A DNA stretch of 64,000 bases from the NCBI GenBank assembly GCA_029379385.1, contig CM055609.1, positions 4,154,001 through 4,218,000 of the forward strand, given 5' to 3'. Shown here one piece after another: positions 48,554 through 58,149 of the stretch (its first letter is position 1; every line of letters begins with the position of its first letter). The notes under the pieces are model-generated. The model did not search any database, had not been told where the DNA came from, and saw nothing but the letters and a program-made list of their open reading frames with translations. The translations under genes and the position numbers were made by a program. The stretch is from Quillaja saponaria. Taxonomy: Eukaryota; Streptophyta; Magnoliopsida; Fabales; Quillajaceae.

Positions 48554-49905
48554 GATTTATAAGATACAAGTACGAATGAGAGGGTAAATGAAACCATTTA
48601 AGTAAAACAGAGTTGCAGTCATAAAACACAAACAAATATTGTCCCAGTGCAGGAGATACAATTCAAAGTACACATAGAACACTAACATTTATACAAGAAC
48701 ATCCCAGGAAAGCACCCAACTCATTCAATACAATGGATACGGATTTCCATCATCATGACACTTCAAATAAATGTTTCCAAACAAAGGAACATTCTCCCTG
48801 GCAATACTTTATTAATGCATCACGGTACACTTCTATCATCTTCATCTTGGGAGTCACACTCAAAGAATCTGTATCTGCAAAATCAGATAGATTCACTTCT
48901 TTTCCAGATGCAACATAAATTCAAATTTTAGTTACTGTACATTGTATAGGGAATTCGTGATTTGAGGAATGTCAAGCTTAAGAAAAGAAGAATAAATCAA
49001 CAACGGAATGAAAAGGTTCTCCTATTTGTTGAAATTTAATCAAAAGTACCTCGAAGATGTGTTCTAGACTTACAATATATCTATAACAAGTATATCAAAT
49101 AAAAATCAAATGTCTCAAGCACATCAAAACATGTTAAGTTTGTACATTAGTTGTCTTTGACCTAATTACTTAAAGCATAAGAGATAAGATGCATTTGTTA
49201 TTATCTGCATGTCAACATGTCCATTAATCATATTATACACTCACCTGAGGCACAAAAAATGATTGAAGCCAGTTTTTATCATCATCATCCGTTGTTGCCC
49301 AATCCATCTCATTCCACCACTCTTGCTCGCCTCTGATGAATCTCAAGCTGGTTGCATTCTTCTTCCTAAAAGGTAAGGATTTCAATTGTGGACACCTGGA
49401 TATCTTTAGCACCTCCAAGGACGACGGACATGCCAATGACGAATTTATGCATATATTTTTCAAATTTGGCATGCCATCTAGTACAAGTGTCTCTAGTTTC
49501 GGAAGTACCAACTCTTCAATCCCTAAACAAACTTTAATGGTTAGCTTTTGGAGTCGTGAGAGTTGACAAATGGCTTCATTGTTGAAAATCCTTATCAAAT
49601 TGGGGCAGTTCATTATCTCCAAAATTTGAAGTTTAGACAAACTTCTGGGTTGCATTGGACAATCAAAAGCACTTTCCAAATTCGGTAGGCTCTTTAGATA
49701 CAGTTGCTCAAGATTTGGGAGAATGCTTCCATTACTTGCAGAACCATTGTAGTCCACATTATTACCAAGTGTTGTCATGTTGTTGCCGACAATGAGTTCC
49801 AACTCTCTATTAGCCAGCCACGGATGCGTTTCAAGCTTGCAGTCCCCAGGAAGTTTGATAGTTTTGTTACACTGTTATGGCAGATTAATTCAAAAGCATC
49901 CGTTT
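48460..49905 (-). pseudogene. Type 1 NLR 3' fragment A
   Basis: Last LRRs and tail of a type 1 NLR. The piece 49233-49802 is open on the minus strand with ILPNLEQLYLKSLPNLESAF, LSRLQKLTIKVCLGIEELVL, LEVLKISRCPQLKSLPF and the closing IRGEQEWWNEMDW. Upstream, about 45 bases are deleted relative to fragment B and the frame is lost; the homology stops at about 49905 where the second copy of the 1.7-kb duplication begins. A tail-exon copy lies near 48735-48874 after a TTTTGCAG acceptor. The NB-ARC and coiled coil are absent. Confidence 0.85.
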
Positions 49906-50596
49906 CTTTTGGTTACACTCAAAAGGCTTCTTTTCTCCAACTGATGAGGAGGCTGATATAATGACTCAATTTTAGATAGATGAAGTTTTAAGTGTTCAAC
50001 CTTAAATCAGGTAATTTATTTTTTCTTTTGGTTCATGCGAGCTGCTGTCCTACCTACTAAGTCAAAGCTATGGAACCCTAATTTATTGTCTTTGTCTATT
50101 ATTGTTGGAGGTTCAATCCAATCAGAATTTCAGTTTCTTGAGTTTTAATTGTTTGACATACATAAAGCTTTGCATAGCCGATTTGTAAAATATAACTACT
50201 TTCCACTTCCAAGTATTCTCTGATTTCTTTATAATTACAGTTAAGTTGTGTGTAAATTATGTTGATTGAACCCATGGAAAAGGAATGTGAAGCTTTTTCA
50301 ATGACACGTTTATCCACTTAAGAATGCTCAGCACTGGAGAAGGACCCTTGTTATATGATGCCGATGAGCTTCTGTTGCAATTTTTCTGTGGCCAATGGCT
50401 CTGATTTGTTGAAGAAATTGTGGTTTCAAAGGAAGTTTCTGTTTTTTTTTTTTGGATGTATTCAGATGATGTTATTTGGTTGCAAGCGGCCATGCTGCAT
50501 TATGATCAAATTTCATTGCTTTTCTTTCTGTGAGATACTTCTCAAATGCATATTGTATATATGAAAACAGTGTAATGTGTATAGTGTCACGTTTTT

Positions 50597-50815
50597 ACCA
50601 TATCTAGAATCTGGCAATTCTATTGACGAAACTTGCAACTAATTTGTAAAATGACAAATTTCAAGTTATGTTACAGGGCATTGGAGAACTGATTGATTTA
50701 GAAGATTTACCATATCTAGAATCTGGCAATTCTATTGATGAAACTTGCAATTAATTTGTAAAAACAAATTTCAAGTTATGTTAGAGGGCATTGGAGAACT
50801 GATTGATTTAGAAGA
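50597..50815. repeat. 112-bp tandem duplication
   Basis: Two adjacent copies of a unit starting ACCATATCTAGAATCTGGCA and containing GGGCATTGGAGAACTG, offset by 112 bases. Copy 1 of the large duplication has the unit only once, so this arose after the 1.7-kb duplication. Confidence 0.9.
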
Positions 50816-51045
50816 TCTATATTATTATTAATTTTTTTCATTCTCCAAGTTGTGGAAAATCATCCCTTAGGCATAACATGATTGACTTTCAAAAATCCAG
50901 TTGCCAAGAAATCCTAACAATCCTTGGAGGATTTGGTTGGAAACTGAGGTATCTTATCACATCTTGCAATTTTGAGAATTGCAGCCATTGGATTTGAAAC
51001 ATCATCACCCGAAGGAAGCCTGCAGCATTGAAATTATTGAACATC

Positions 51046-51480
51046 TCAGTGACCAAATTTATGCTGCAAAATCAAGCCATTCATTCCTTTAAAACGACAG
51101 GATATATCCACAGTGGTGTTCCACAAACAGGGGTTCCAAGGATGCACCCCATTACCCTTAGTCCTTTCTTCATCCTCCTTGCACCTCCAAAATCTACCAA
51201 TTTGGCAAGTCACAGATGAACCCAAAAGCACATTCTTGCTCTCTTTAACATCAAAATGAACAATCTCATGTTCATGAAGAAGCTTCACTCCTTGAAGAAT
51301 TTCGTTGGCATATAATATAACTACCTGTTCATTTATGAACCAAATTTCTCTACCACAAACTATCCTGCCATATACTCCATGAAAACATGAAATTGTCTGC
51401 AGCACTATTATCTGTCCCAAAAGTTTGCACAACATAAGGACAGGAGTTCACTCTGTAGAACGCCAGCTTCATTCTTCAAA
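51046..51480 (-). pseudogene. Protein-kinase relic, copy 2
   Basis: The best preserved of the three relics. An open stretch of 129 codons reads VVILYANEILQGVKLLHEHE, IVHFDVKESKNVLLGSSV and CQIGRFWRCKEDEE on the minus strand. The catalytic loop is HFDVKESKN instead of H[RC]DxKxxN and the DFG site is GRF. N-lobe and activation-segment parts are missing, so no active kinase is encoded. Confidence 0.65.
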
Positions 51481-51649
51481 CCCTCAATTCCATTTCTTTG
51501 AAGGCCACGTTTAGTTGTTAGAAAACATTTTCCATCACTAAATAGACAAGTAAAAGTTATAGCTATAATATATGAAGTTTGTTTCATTAACTGCAGACTT
51601 ATTTAATTGTAAATAAATGAAAAGGAAAATCCATTAAGTAAAACAAGTC

Positions 51650-53000
51650 ATTGACCTTCCCCAAATTCAATTCCTTGTTATTTATACTAGTTATGTAATA
51701 TTTTTTAATACGTAATACTAATTATTAAATTCATGTTTGGTATTTACTAAATCTAAATCATCAACAATATTATTAGGTAATTAATAACCACAAGGGCATT
51801 TTGGTCATTTCACACAAATAATTAATATTTCCAGCCACGCGACATTTTTTAGCATGTAACAGTAATTGGTTAATATATTTTTGGTATAAATATATGCGCT
51901 AAATCATCAACAATATTTTTAAATAGTAAATAACCACCACAAGGGCATTTTCATCATTTCGCACAAATAATTACTAAATAATTAATATTTCCAATCACGC
52001 AATATTGTCTAATACGTAACAGTAATTGGTTAACATATTTTTTATTTAAATTTATTTGAAAAAGGATTAATAATATTATTAAATAATAAATATTAGTGCA
52101 GGGGCATTTTGGTCATTTCGCACAAAAGGACAAAACTCGCCCAAATGTCGAAAAAACCCGATTTCAACCAGTCCCGAGGCATCCCTACAGGCCTGGAGGG
52201 GTAAAAACGTCATTGACCTTCCCCAAATTCAATCCCTTGTTATTTATACTAGTTATTTACTACTTACTAGTATTAGCAACTATCTCCTAAATTGGATATT
52301 AATAATATTCATTATTAACTATTAAATACTATTTAACGATTAATATTTATTGAAATATTTGAAAGTATCAATTTTTGAACAATATCCAACATTAAATAAT
52401 ATATATTGATGAATATTGGTAAAATTTTGACACTTTTTCACGCTCTAGCCAAATTTCAACGTGAATCGTCACAGTCTCTGGCGATTCACGTCGAAGTATT
52501 CCTACAACTTCAATCGCTGGACACTCTGACGATTCACGTTGAAATCCTGCCAAAACGTGAACCGTTAGACACTTTGGCGATTTACGTTGAAATTGCACCC
52601 GAACGTGAATTGTGTTGAAATTTTACTAATATTCATTATTTAATATTAGATATTAATCGATAATTAATACTTTCAACTATTTTATTTTATTTTTATGAAT
52701 GTTAATCGTGAAATAATATTCAATACTTAATAATGAGCATTATTAATATCCAATGCTTAATAACTAATATTTGATATTTAACAAGTAATATCTCATATTA
52801 TGTAATATTTTTTAATACGTAATACTAATTATTAAATACATGTTTGGTATTTACTAAATCTAAATCATCAACAATATTATTAGATAATAAATAACCACAA
52901 GGGCATTTTGGTCATTTCACACGAATAATTAATATTTCCAGCCACGCGATATTTTCTTAGGATCTCGATGCATGGGATTAGGGTTCCATGCATGAGATTA
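51650..53000. repeat. AT-rich repeat island with flanking 155-bp direct repeats
   Basis: The segments 51692-51848 and 52799-52955 are near-identical direct repeats (both run from TGTAATATTTTTTAATACG through CATCAACAATATTATTAG to CCAGCCACGCGA). The phrase GGGCATTTTGGTCATTTC or a close variant occurs four times (about 51794, 51943, 52101, 52901). CATTGACCTTCCCCAAATTC occurs at about 51650 and 52213. The arrangement resembles a small non-autonomous LTR-type or composite element, but no typical TG...CA ends, primer site or target duplication was confirmed. Confidence 0.6.
52320..52725. mobile_element. Foldback/MITE-like element with internal ~48-bp repeats
   Basis: The arms are inverted repeats: ATGAATATTGGTAAAATTTT then GACAC at about 52410-52435 pairs with the reverse complement of GTGTTGAAATTTTACTAATA then TTCAT at about 52612-52637, and similarity continues outward for roughly 100 more bases on each side. 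The core (52436-52611) is GC-richer and holds three or four units of about 48 bases, each with a palindromic ACGTGAATCG / CGATTCACGT motif. No transposase frame is present, so it would be non-autonomous. Confidence 0.65.
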
Positions 53001-53019
53001 GGGTTTGCATGACAACCAA

Positions 53020-53400
53020 CTACATTGCACCCGTTATTTTATGTGATTTTTTTTCACGAATTTTTTATATTTATTTTTTTAATTTTATTATAACAGTATT
53101 GTATGCCTTCTTGATTACCATACAAAAAATGCATTCATTAACCACTCCAATTTCTTGAGATAATTCACCAAAATATGCCCAATCGCCATGAATTTCATGA
53201 CTAACTAAGCAAATTGCACCTATAATTTTATGTGTTTTTTTCCCTGCATTTTTATTTTTATTTTATTATGATAGCCTTGCATTCCTTCTCGATGACCAAA
53301 GAAAAAATGAATTCATTCGCCACTCCGATTATTTGGAAAAAAATCACCAAAAAGTCGCCACTGGCAATGAATTCATCACAAACCAAGCACAGTGCACCTA
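53020..53400. repeat. ~190-bp tandem duplication upstream of the plus-strand type 1 NLR
   Basis: Two adjacent related units, beginning GCACCCGTTATTTTATGTG (about 53026) and GCACCTATAATTTTATGTG (about 53217), each with a CACCAAAA and a CGCCA...AATTTCAT/AATTCAT part. A third start, GCACCTATAAATG, follows at about 53395. Diverged by small indels. Confidence 0.75.
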
Positions 53401-53603
53401 TAAATGATATATAATGTGCTGCTCTCTTTTTTACAATTTTGTCTAACTTGTTTTCCAACTTTCATGGGAGTTCGTAGAATATGTGGTGAGCTTTGAACTT
53501 ACAAAATCATATATAAGTATTGTTCTTTTCTTTTCTGTCACTCTTAGTAACTACCCTTTTTCTCTGACTTTCTGTTGTAGCCTTCTAGCCTTGTAGATTC
53601 TCT

Positions 53604-56273
53604 GTGGAAGGATCAGCTGTTCCTGCCACTGCAATAGAAGGTCATGGGATTACAGAATCATATTCTCACAAAAGAGGCAAAGTTGCTTCTTCTAAAAACT
53701 TGGATGAGAACTACAAACAGTTAAGACATGATCTGCAGAGTTTACTTGCAATACAAGAAGATTATGAGAAGGAAATCCGGAGACAGAAACAAAAAGAAAT
53801 CACCAGCAATCACATTGTATGGGTGAACAAGGTATCAGAAACTAGTGCAAAAGTGGAGAAATTGATCCTCAAATATGAAAGCAAAAAGGCTACCTCGATG
53901 GCGTTTTCTACAGCGTTCAAGTCTTAGTGAAGAAATGGCAAAAAAGAGGGATGAAGTTTGGGAACTTATTGAAGACTGTCAATTTCCCACAGGATTATTG
54001 GTGTACAGACAAGCCGAACCTGCCTCAACGGTGTCAAATGTTCCAGAAATTAAGGGATTCCCAACCCTTCAAAATTCGCTGGAAAAGATCTTGGGTTTGC
54101 TGAAAAATAACAATATCAAAACAATTTTGGTTTTCGGGATAATGGGAGTGGGAAAAACTACGATATTGCAAAATTTGAATAACCATGTAGAGGTTGCTAA
54201 ACTATTTGACATTGTTATTTTCTTGAGAGTCTCAGCAGCTCATAATGATGACAAACTTCAAGAGGCAATTGCTAATCGTCTAATGCTGGACACAGAAGGC
54301 GTCAACGATCTTGGTGTGGTTGCTAGAATGATTCATACTGAGTTAGAGAATAAGAAGTACTTGCTGATTTTGGATGGAGATATGGAGTATATCAATTTGG
54401 ATCTGCTCGTAATACCAAGTTCTAATGATGGCAGTAAAATTGTAATTGGCAACTAGATCTCTTCATGTTTGCAAATTGTACAAGATTGACAGGCTGATCA
54501 AGGCAGTACCATTATCTAGTGAAGAAGCATGGAAACTGCTCAGTGAAATAGTTGGTGACGTAATTGATTTCCCAGGTATCAGTACCAATTGCTCCACTAG
54601 TATCTAACAGGTGTGGTCGTCTTCCACTTCTAATAAAAGTGATGGCAAGCTCGTTTAAGGTGAAAAATACAGCTTACAGTTGGAGAGCTGGTCTTGATCA
54701 TCTTAGAGCATAGGCCAGAACTTCAAGATCATGGTCTAAATGGGATGTACTCATTCATGAAGTTCTGTTACGATGAACTAGACGATAAAAAGCAACAATG
54801 TTTTTTGTATTGTTCATTGTACCCTGCAGAAAGCAACATTAACATTGATTATTTGTTGGAATGTTGGGCAGCTGAAGGCTTTCTTGATGATATTAATGAT
54901 ACAAGGAAATTTCAGGATGCACGTGCAGATGAAAGCTTTGATATTGATGTTGAGCATGCAAGGATAATTCCGGATGCACGTGTAGATGAAGGCTTTGTTA
55001 TTGATGTTAATGATACAAGGAAATTTCAGGATGCACGTGATCGGGGTTATGACATATTGGAACACCTTATCAATGTATCACTGTTAGAGAAAGGGGAACA
55101 AACCATAAATGTGAGGATGAACAGTTTTATCAGACAATTTGCTTTGCATATTTCACCAGAAGATCCTGAATTTAACTCTTTCGTGGAAACTAGCGAAAAA
55201 TCTGAAGAGCCTTTTACTTCAGACACTTGGAAAGAGGCAAAACGGGTCTCTATGATTGATAGTGGACTGCAGGTCTTACCTGGAAAGCCAACTTGCAACA
55301 ATCTAACTACCCTGTTATTGCAGAAGAATTCAAATTTATATGCCATTCCATCGACTTTTTTTGAAAATATGAGTAGTCTTCTTGTTTTGGACTTGCAAGG
55401 TACCCAGATTCGGATTCTACCATCATCCCTATCAAACTTGACAAGTCTTAAGGCACTGTACCTGAACAATTGCATGCTTTTGACAGAATTGCCATCTGAG
55501 ATAAAAGCACTCAAAATCTTCAGGTGCTTGACATTCGAGACTGCAAAGTGAAGTTTATTTCCTTTCATATCGGGTACTTGATTAACTTGAGATGCCTACG
55601 GATTTCCTACATGAAAAGTAGTTATGAAAGTCAAAATCAAGATATGGACACCAAATGTGAAGTAATTGCAATGCTTCAGAAATTGGAAGAGCTAATAATC
55701 GAGGTGGACTCATACAGTCGTTGGTGAAAAGAGATTGGAGAAGTCATAATACACGTTGCCTCCTTAAAAAATTTAAGAACTCTCATGTTATGCTTTCCTG
55801 ATTCTGTTCGTCTTAAATATTTCATGGAAAGAAACAAATCATGGAGAAAGGAAATATTTGGTTCCTTTCGATTTTTTGTTGGATGCCAAAACTCAGACCA
55901 TTCTCATATCCAGGAGTGTTTTGAATACAAAATCAGTACATACATGAAGTACTGCAGTGGTAAATTGGAGGACGACTCCACAATCGGGGAAGTACTTACC
56001 AAAACAATAGCTTTTGAACTGATCTCTCATCAGAGCATTCGTAAACTATCAGACTTTGTCAAAGCTGCAAACTTGAAATGCATCCGCGGCTGGCTGGTTG
56101 AGAGTTGCAACAAAATGTCAACTATTGTAGATCACACTCTCATTGCGAGCAATGAAAGCATTCTCCCGAATTTGGAGCAACTATATTTGAAGAATTTATT
56201 GAAGCTGAGAAGAATTTTTGAAGGTCCTTCACAATATCCAAGGGACCTGTCTAAACTTCAAATTTCAATATGA
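53604..56273 (+). pseudogene. Type 1 NLR pseudogene, plus strand, truncated
   Basis: Same gene type as the minus-strand copy at 41.8 kb. The start codon is GTG at 53604 where the intact paralogue has ATG (both follow GATTCTCT). Frames change near 53885 (end of coiled coil), near 54455 (after GSKIVI in the NB-ARC), around 54590-54690 (with stops), and near 55530; an in-frame TGA lies near 55727. The P-loop FGIMGVGKTTILQNL and kinase-2 KKYLLILDGD are intact; the MHD position reads MNS. A 57-base unit is tripled in the winged-helix region. The LRR part stops at about 56275 after LSKLQ, where type 1 3'-flank sequence in opposite orientation begins. The terminal LRRs and tail are lost. Confidence 0.9.
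54885..55045 (+). repeat. 57-bp coding tandem repeat, three units
   Basis: Three units of 57 bases (19 codons) marked by GGATGCACGTG at 54915, 54972 and 55029. The translated units read NDTRKFQDAR, EHARIIPDAR and NDTRKFQDAR plus linkers. The paralogue at 40.5 kb has this segment once (INDIRRYQKARDKGY). The frame is preserved by the expansion. Confidence 0.9.
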
Positions 56274-56275
56274 GC

Positions 56276-58095
56276 TTACCGGTTCAAGCTCTAATGCAAA
56301 GCACTATCAGAAAATATAGTATCCTGCGTCTGCTAATTAACTTCAGACTTTTTAATTGTAAATAAAGGAAAAGGAAATCTATTATGTAAAACAAGTGATT
56401 TATAATATATAAGTATGAATAAGAAGGTAAATGAAACCATTATGTAAAACAGAGTTGCAATCATAAAACACTAACCAATATTGTCTCAGGTGCAGAGATA
56501 AAATTCAAAGTACACATAAAACACATTTATACAAGAACATCCCAGGAAAACAGCCAACACATTCAAAAGTTTAACAGCAAAATAGATTACAAAGCACAAA
56601 ATAGAGCTACCCTGAAACAGATACGGATAAGTAAATGTTTCCAAACATAGGAACATTCTCCTGGCAATACTTTACTAATGCATCAAGGTACACTTCTATC
56701 ATCTTCATCTTGCAGCCACACTAAGAATCTATATCTGCAAAATCAGATAGATTCTCTTCTTTTCCAGATAAAACATAAATTAAAATATATAATTTGTTAC
56801 TGTCACATTGTATCATGAATTCATGATTTGAGGAACGACAAGCACTAAGAAAAGAAGAATAAGTCAACAGTGGAAGGTTCTCAGATTTGTTGAAATTTAA
56901 TTGAAAAGTACCTCATAGATGCGTTATAGACATAATAGTATATTCCTCCAAATAAACAAGGTCTTCTAAGTATTTGAAATAAAAATTAAGTGACTCAAGC
57001 ACTTGAAAACATGCAAGTCTGTATATTAGTTGTCTTGACATAATAGGATAAAAAACATTATCTTTTTTTAGATAAGAGCATTTATTATTATCTGCATGTG
57101 AACATGTCCGTTAAATGAACTTCAGATTATAGACTCACATGAGGCACAAAAATAGATTGAAGCCACTTTATATCATCATCATCAGTTGTTGCCCAATCCA
57201 TCTCATTCCACCAGTCTTGCTCTCCTCTGATGAATCTCAAGCTGGTTGCATTCTCCTTCCTAAAAGGTAAGGATTTCAATTGTGGACAACTGGATATCTT
57301 TAGCACCTCCAAGGACGACGGCCATGCCAATGACTTATTTATGCATATATTTTTCAATTTTGGCATGTCATTTAGTACAAGTGTCTCTAGTTTCGGAAGC
57401 ACCAACTCTTCAATCTCAAAACAAACTTTAATTGTTAGCTTTTGGAGTCGTGAGAGTTGACAAATGGCTTCATTGTTGAAAATCCTTGTCAATTTGGGGC
57501 AGTTCATTATCTCCAAAATTTGAAGTTTAGACAGGCTTCTGGGTTGCATTGGACAATCAAAAATACTTTCCAAATTCAGTAGCCTCTTTAGATACAGTTG
57601 CTCCAAATTTGGGAGAATGCTTTCATTACTTGCAGAATCATTGTAGTCCATATTATTACCAAGTGTTGTCTTGTTGTTGCCCACAATGGAGTTGCTTAGT
57701 GGAACGAAACTGCTATCTATGATGGTTGACAATGAGTTGCAACTCTCTATTAGCCAGCCGCGGATTCGTTTCAAGCTTGCAGTCTCCAGGAAGTCTGATG
57801 GTTTTGTTATCCTGTTATGGCAGATTAATTCAAAAGCATCCGTTTCGGCAAGTACTTCCTTGATGGTACTGTCATCCTCTGATCTACCATTATAGTACTT
57901 CATGTAACGAGTGATTCTATGCTCAAAAATCTCAAGAATTCGAAGTTTTGAGTTTTTGCATCCAACATAAAATTGGAATGCATTGAATTTGTGATTTTTC
58001 CATTGTGATTAAGTCTGTAAGACTATTAGAATCAGGAAAGCAAAATTTAAGAGTGCTCAAATTTTCTAAAGAGGCTTTGATTATCTATTTAATTC
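56276..58095 (-). pseudogene. Type 1 NLR 3' fragment B
   Basis: Minus-strand copy of the last part of a type 1 NLR. An open stretch, 57127-57903, holds LRRs (ASLKRIRGWLIESCNSLSTI, ILPNLEQLYLKRLLNLESIF, LQKLTIKVCFEIEELVL) and ends IRGEQDWWNEMDW. Homology goes on upstream to about 58095 with a frameshift and a deletion near 58005, where the type 2 NLR of opposite strand starts. The tail exon near 56740 (after TTTTGCAG) has an early stop. The 3' flank (56290-56620) is shared with fragments A and C. Confidence 0.87.
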
Positions 58096-58149
58096 AAATA
58101 TGCAGTTTTCGAGGCGCAACGTCTACCTAAGAATCAAAATTCCCCTGAC

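Larger units (their letters stand above)
49921..51648. repeat. 1.7-kb direct duplication, copy 2
   Basis: Starts with the last 75 or so coding bases of a type 2 NLR (matching 46847 onward, now with a stop after ATGACTCAATTT) and ends at AAGTAAAACAAGT, directly before the repeat-rich island. It carries kinase relic 2 and an internal 112-bp tandem duplication. Confidence 0.9.

Noticed and set aside
52392..52618. Short open frames on both strands with repeated (T/A)IHVEI text
   Set aside because: They arise from the palindromic repeats of the foldback element; there are no start, splice or family signals.
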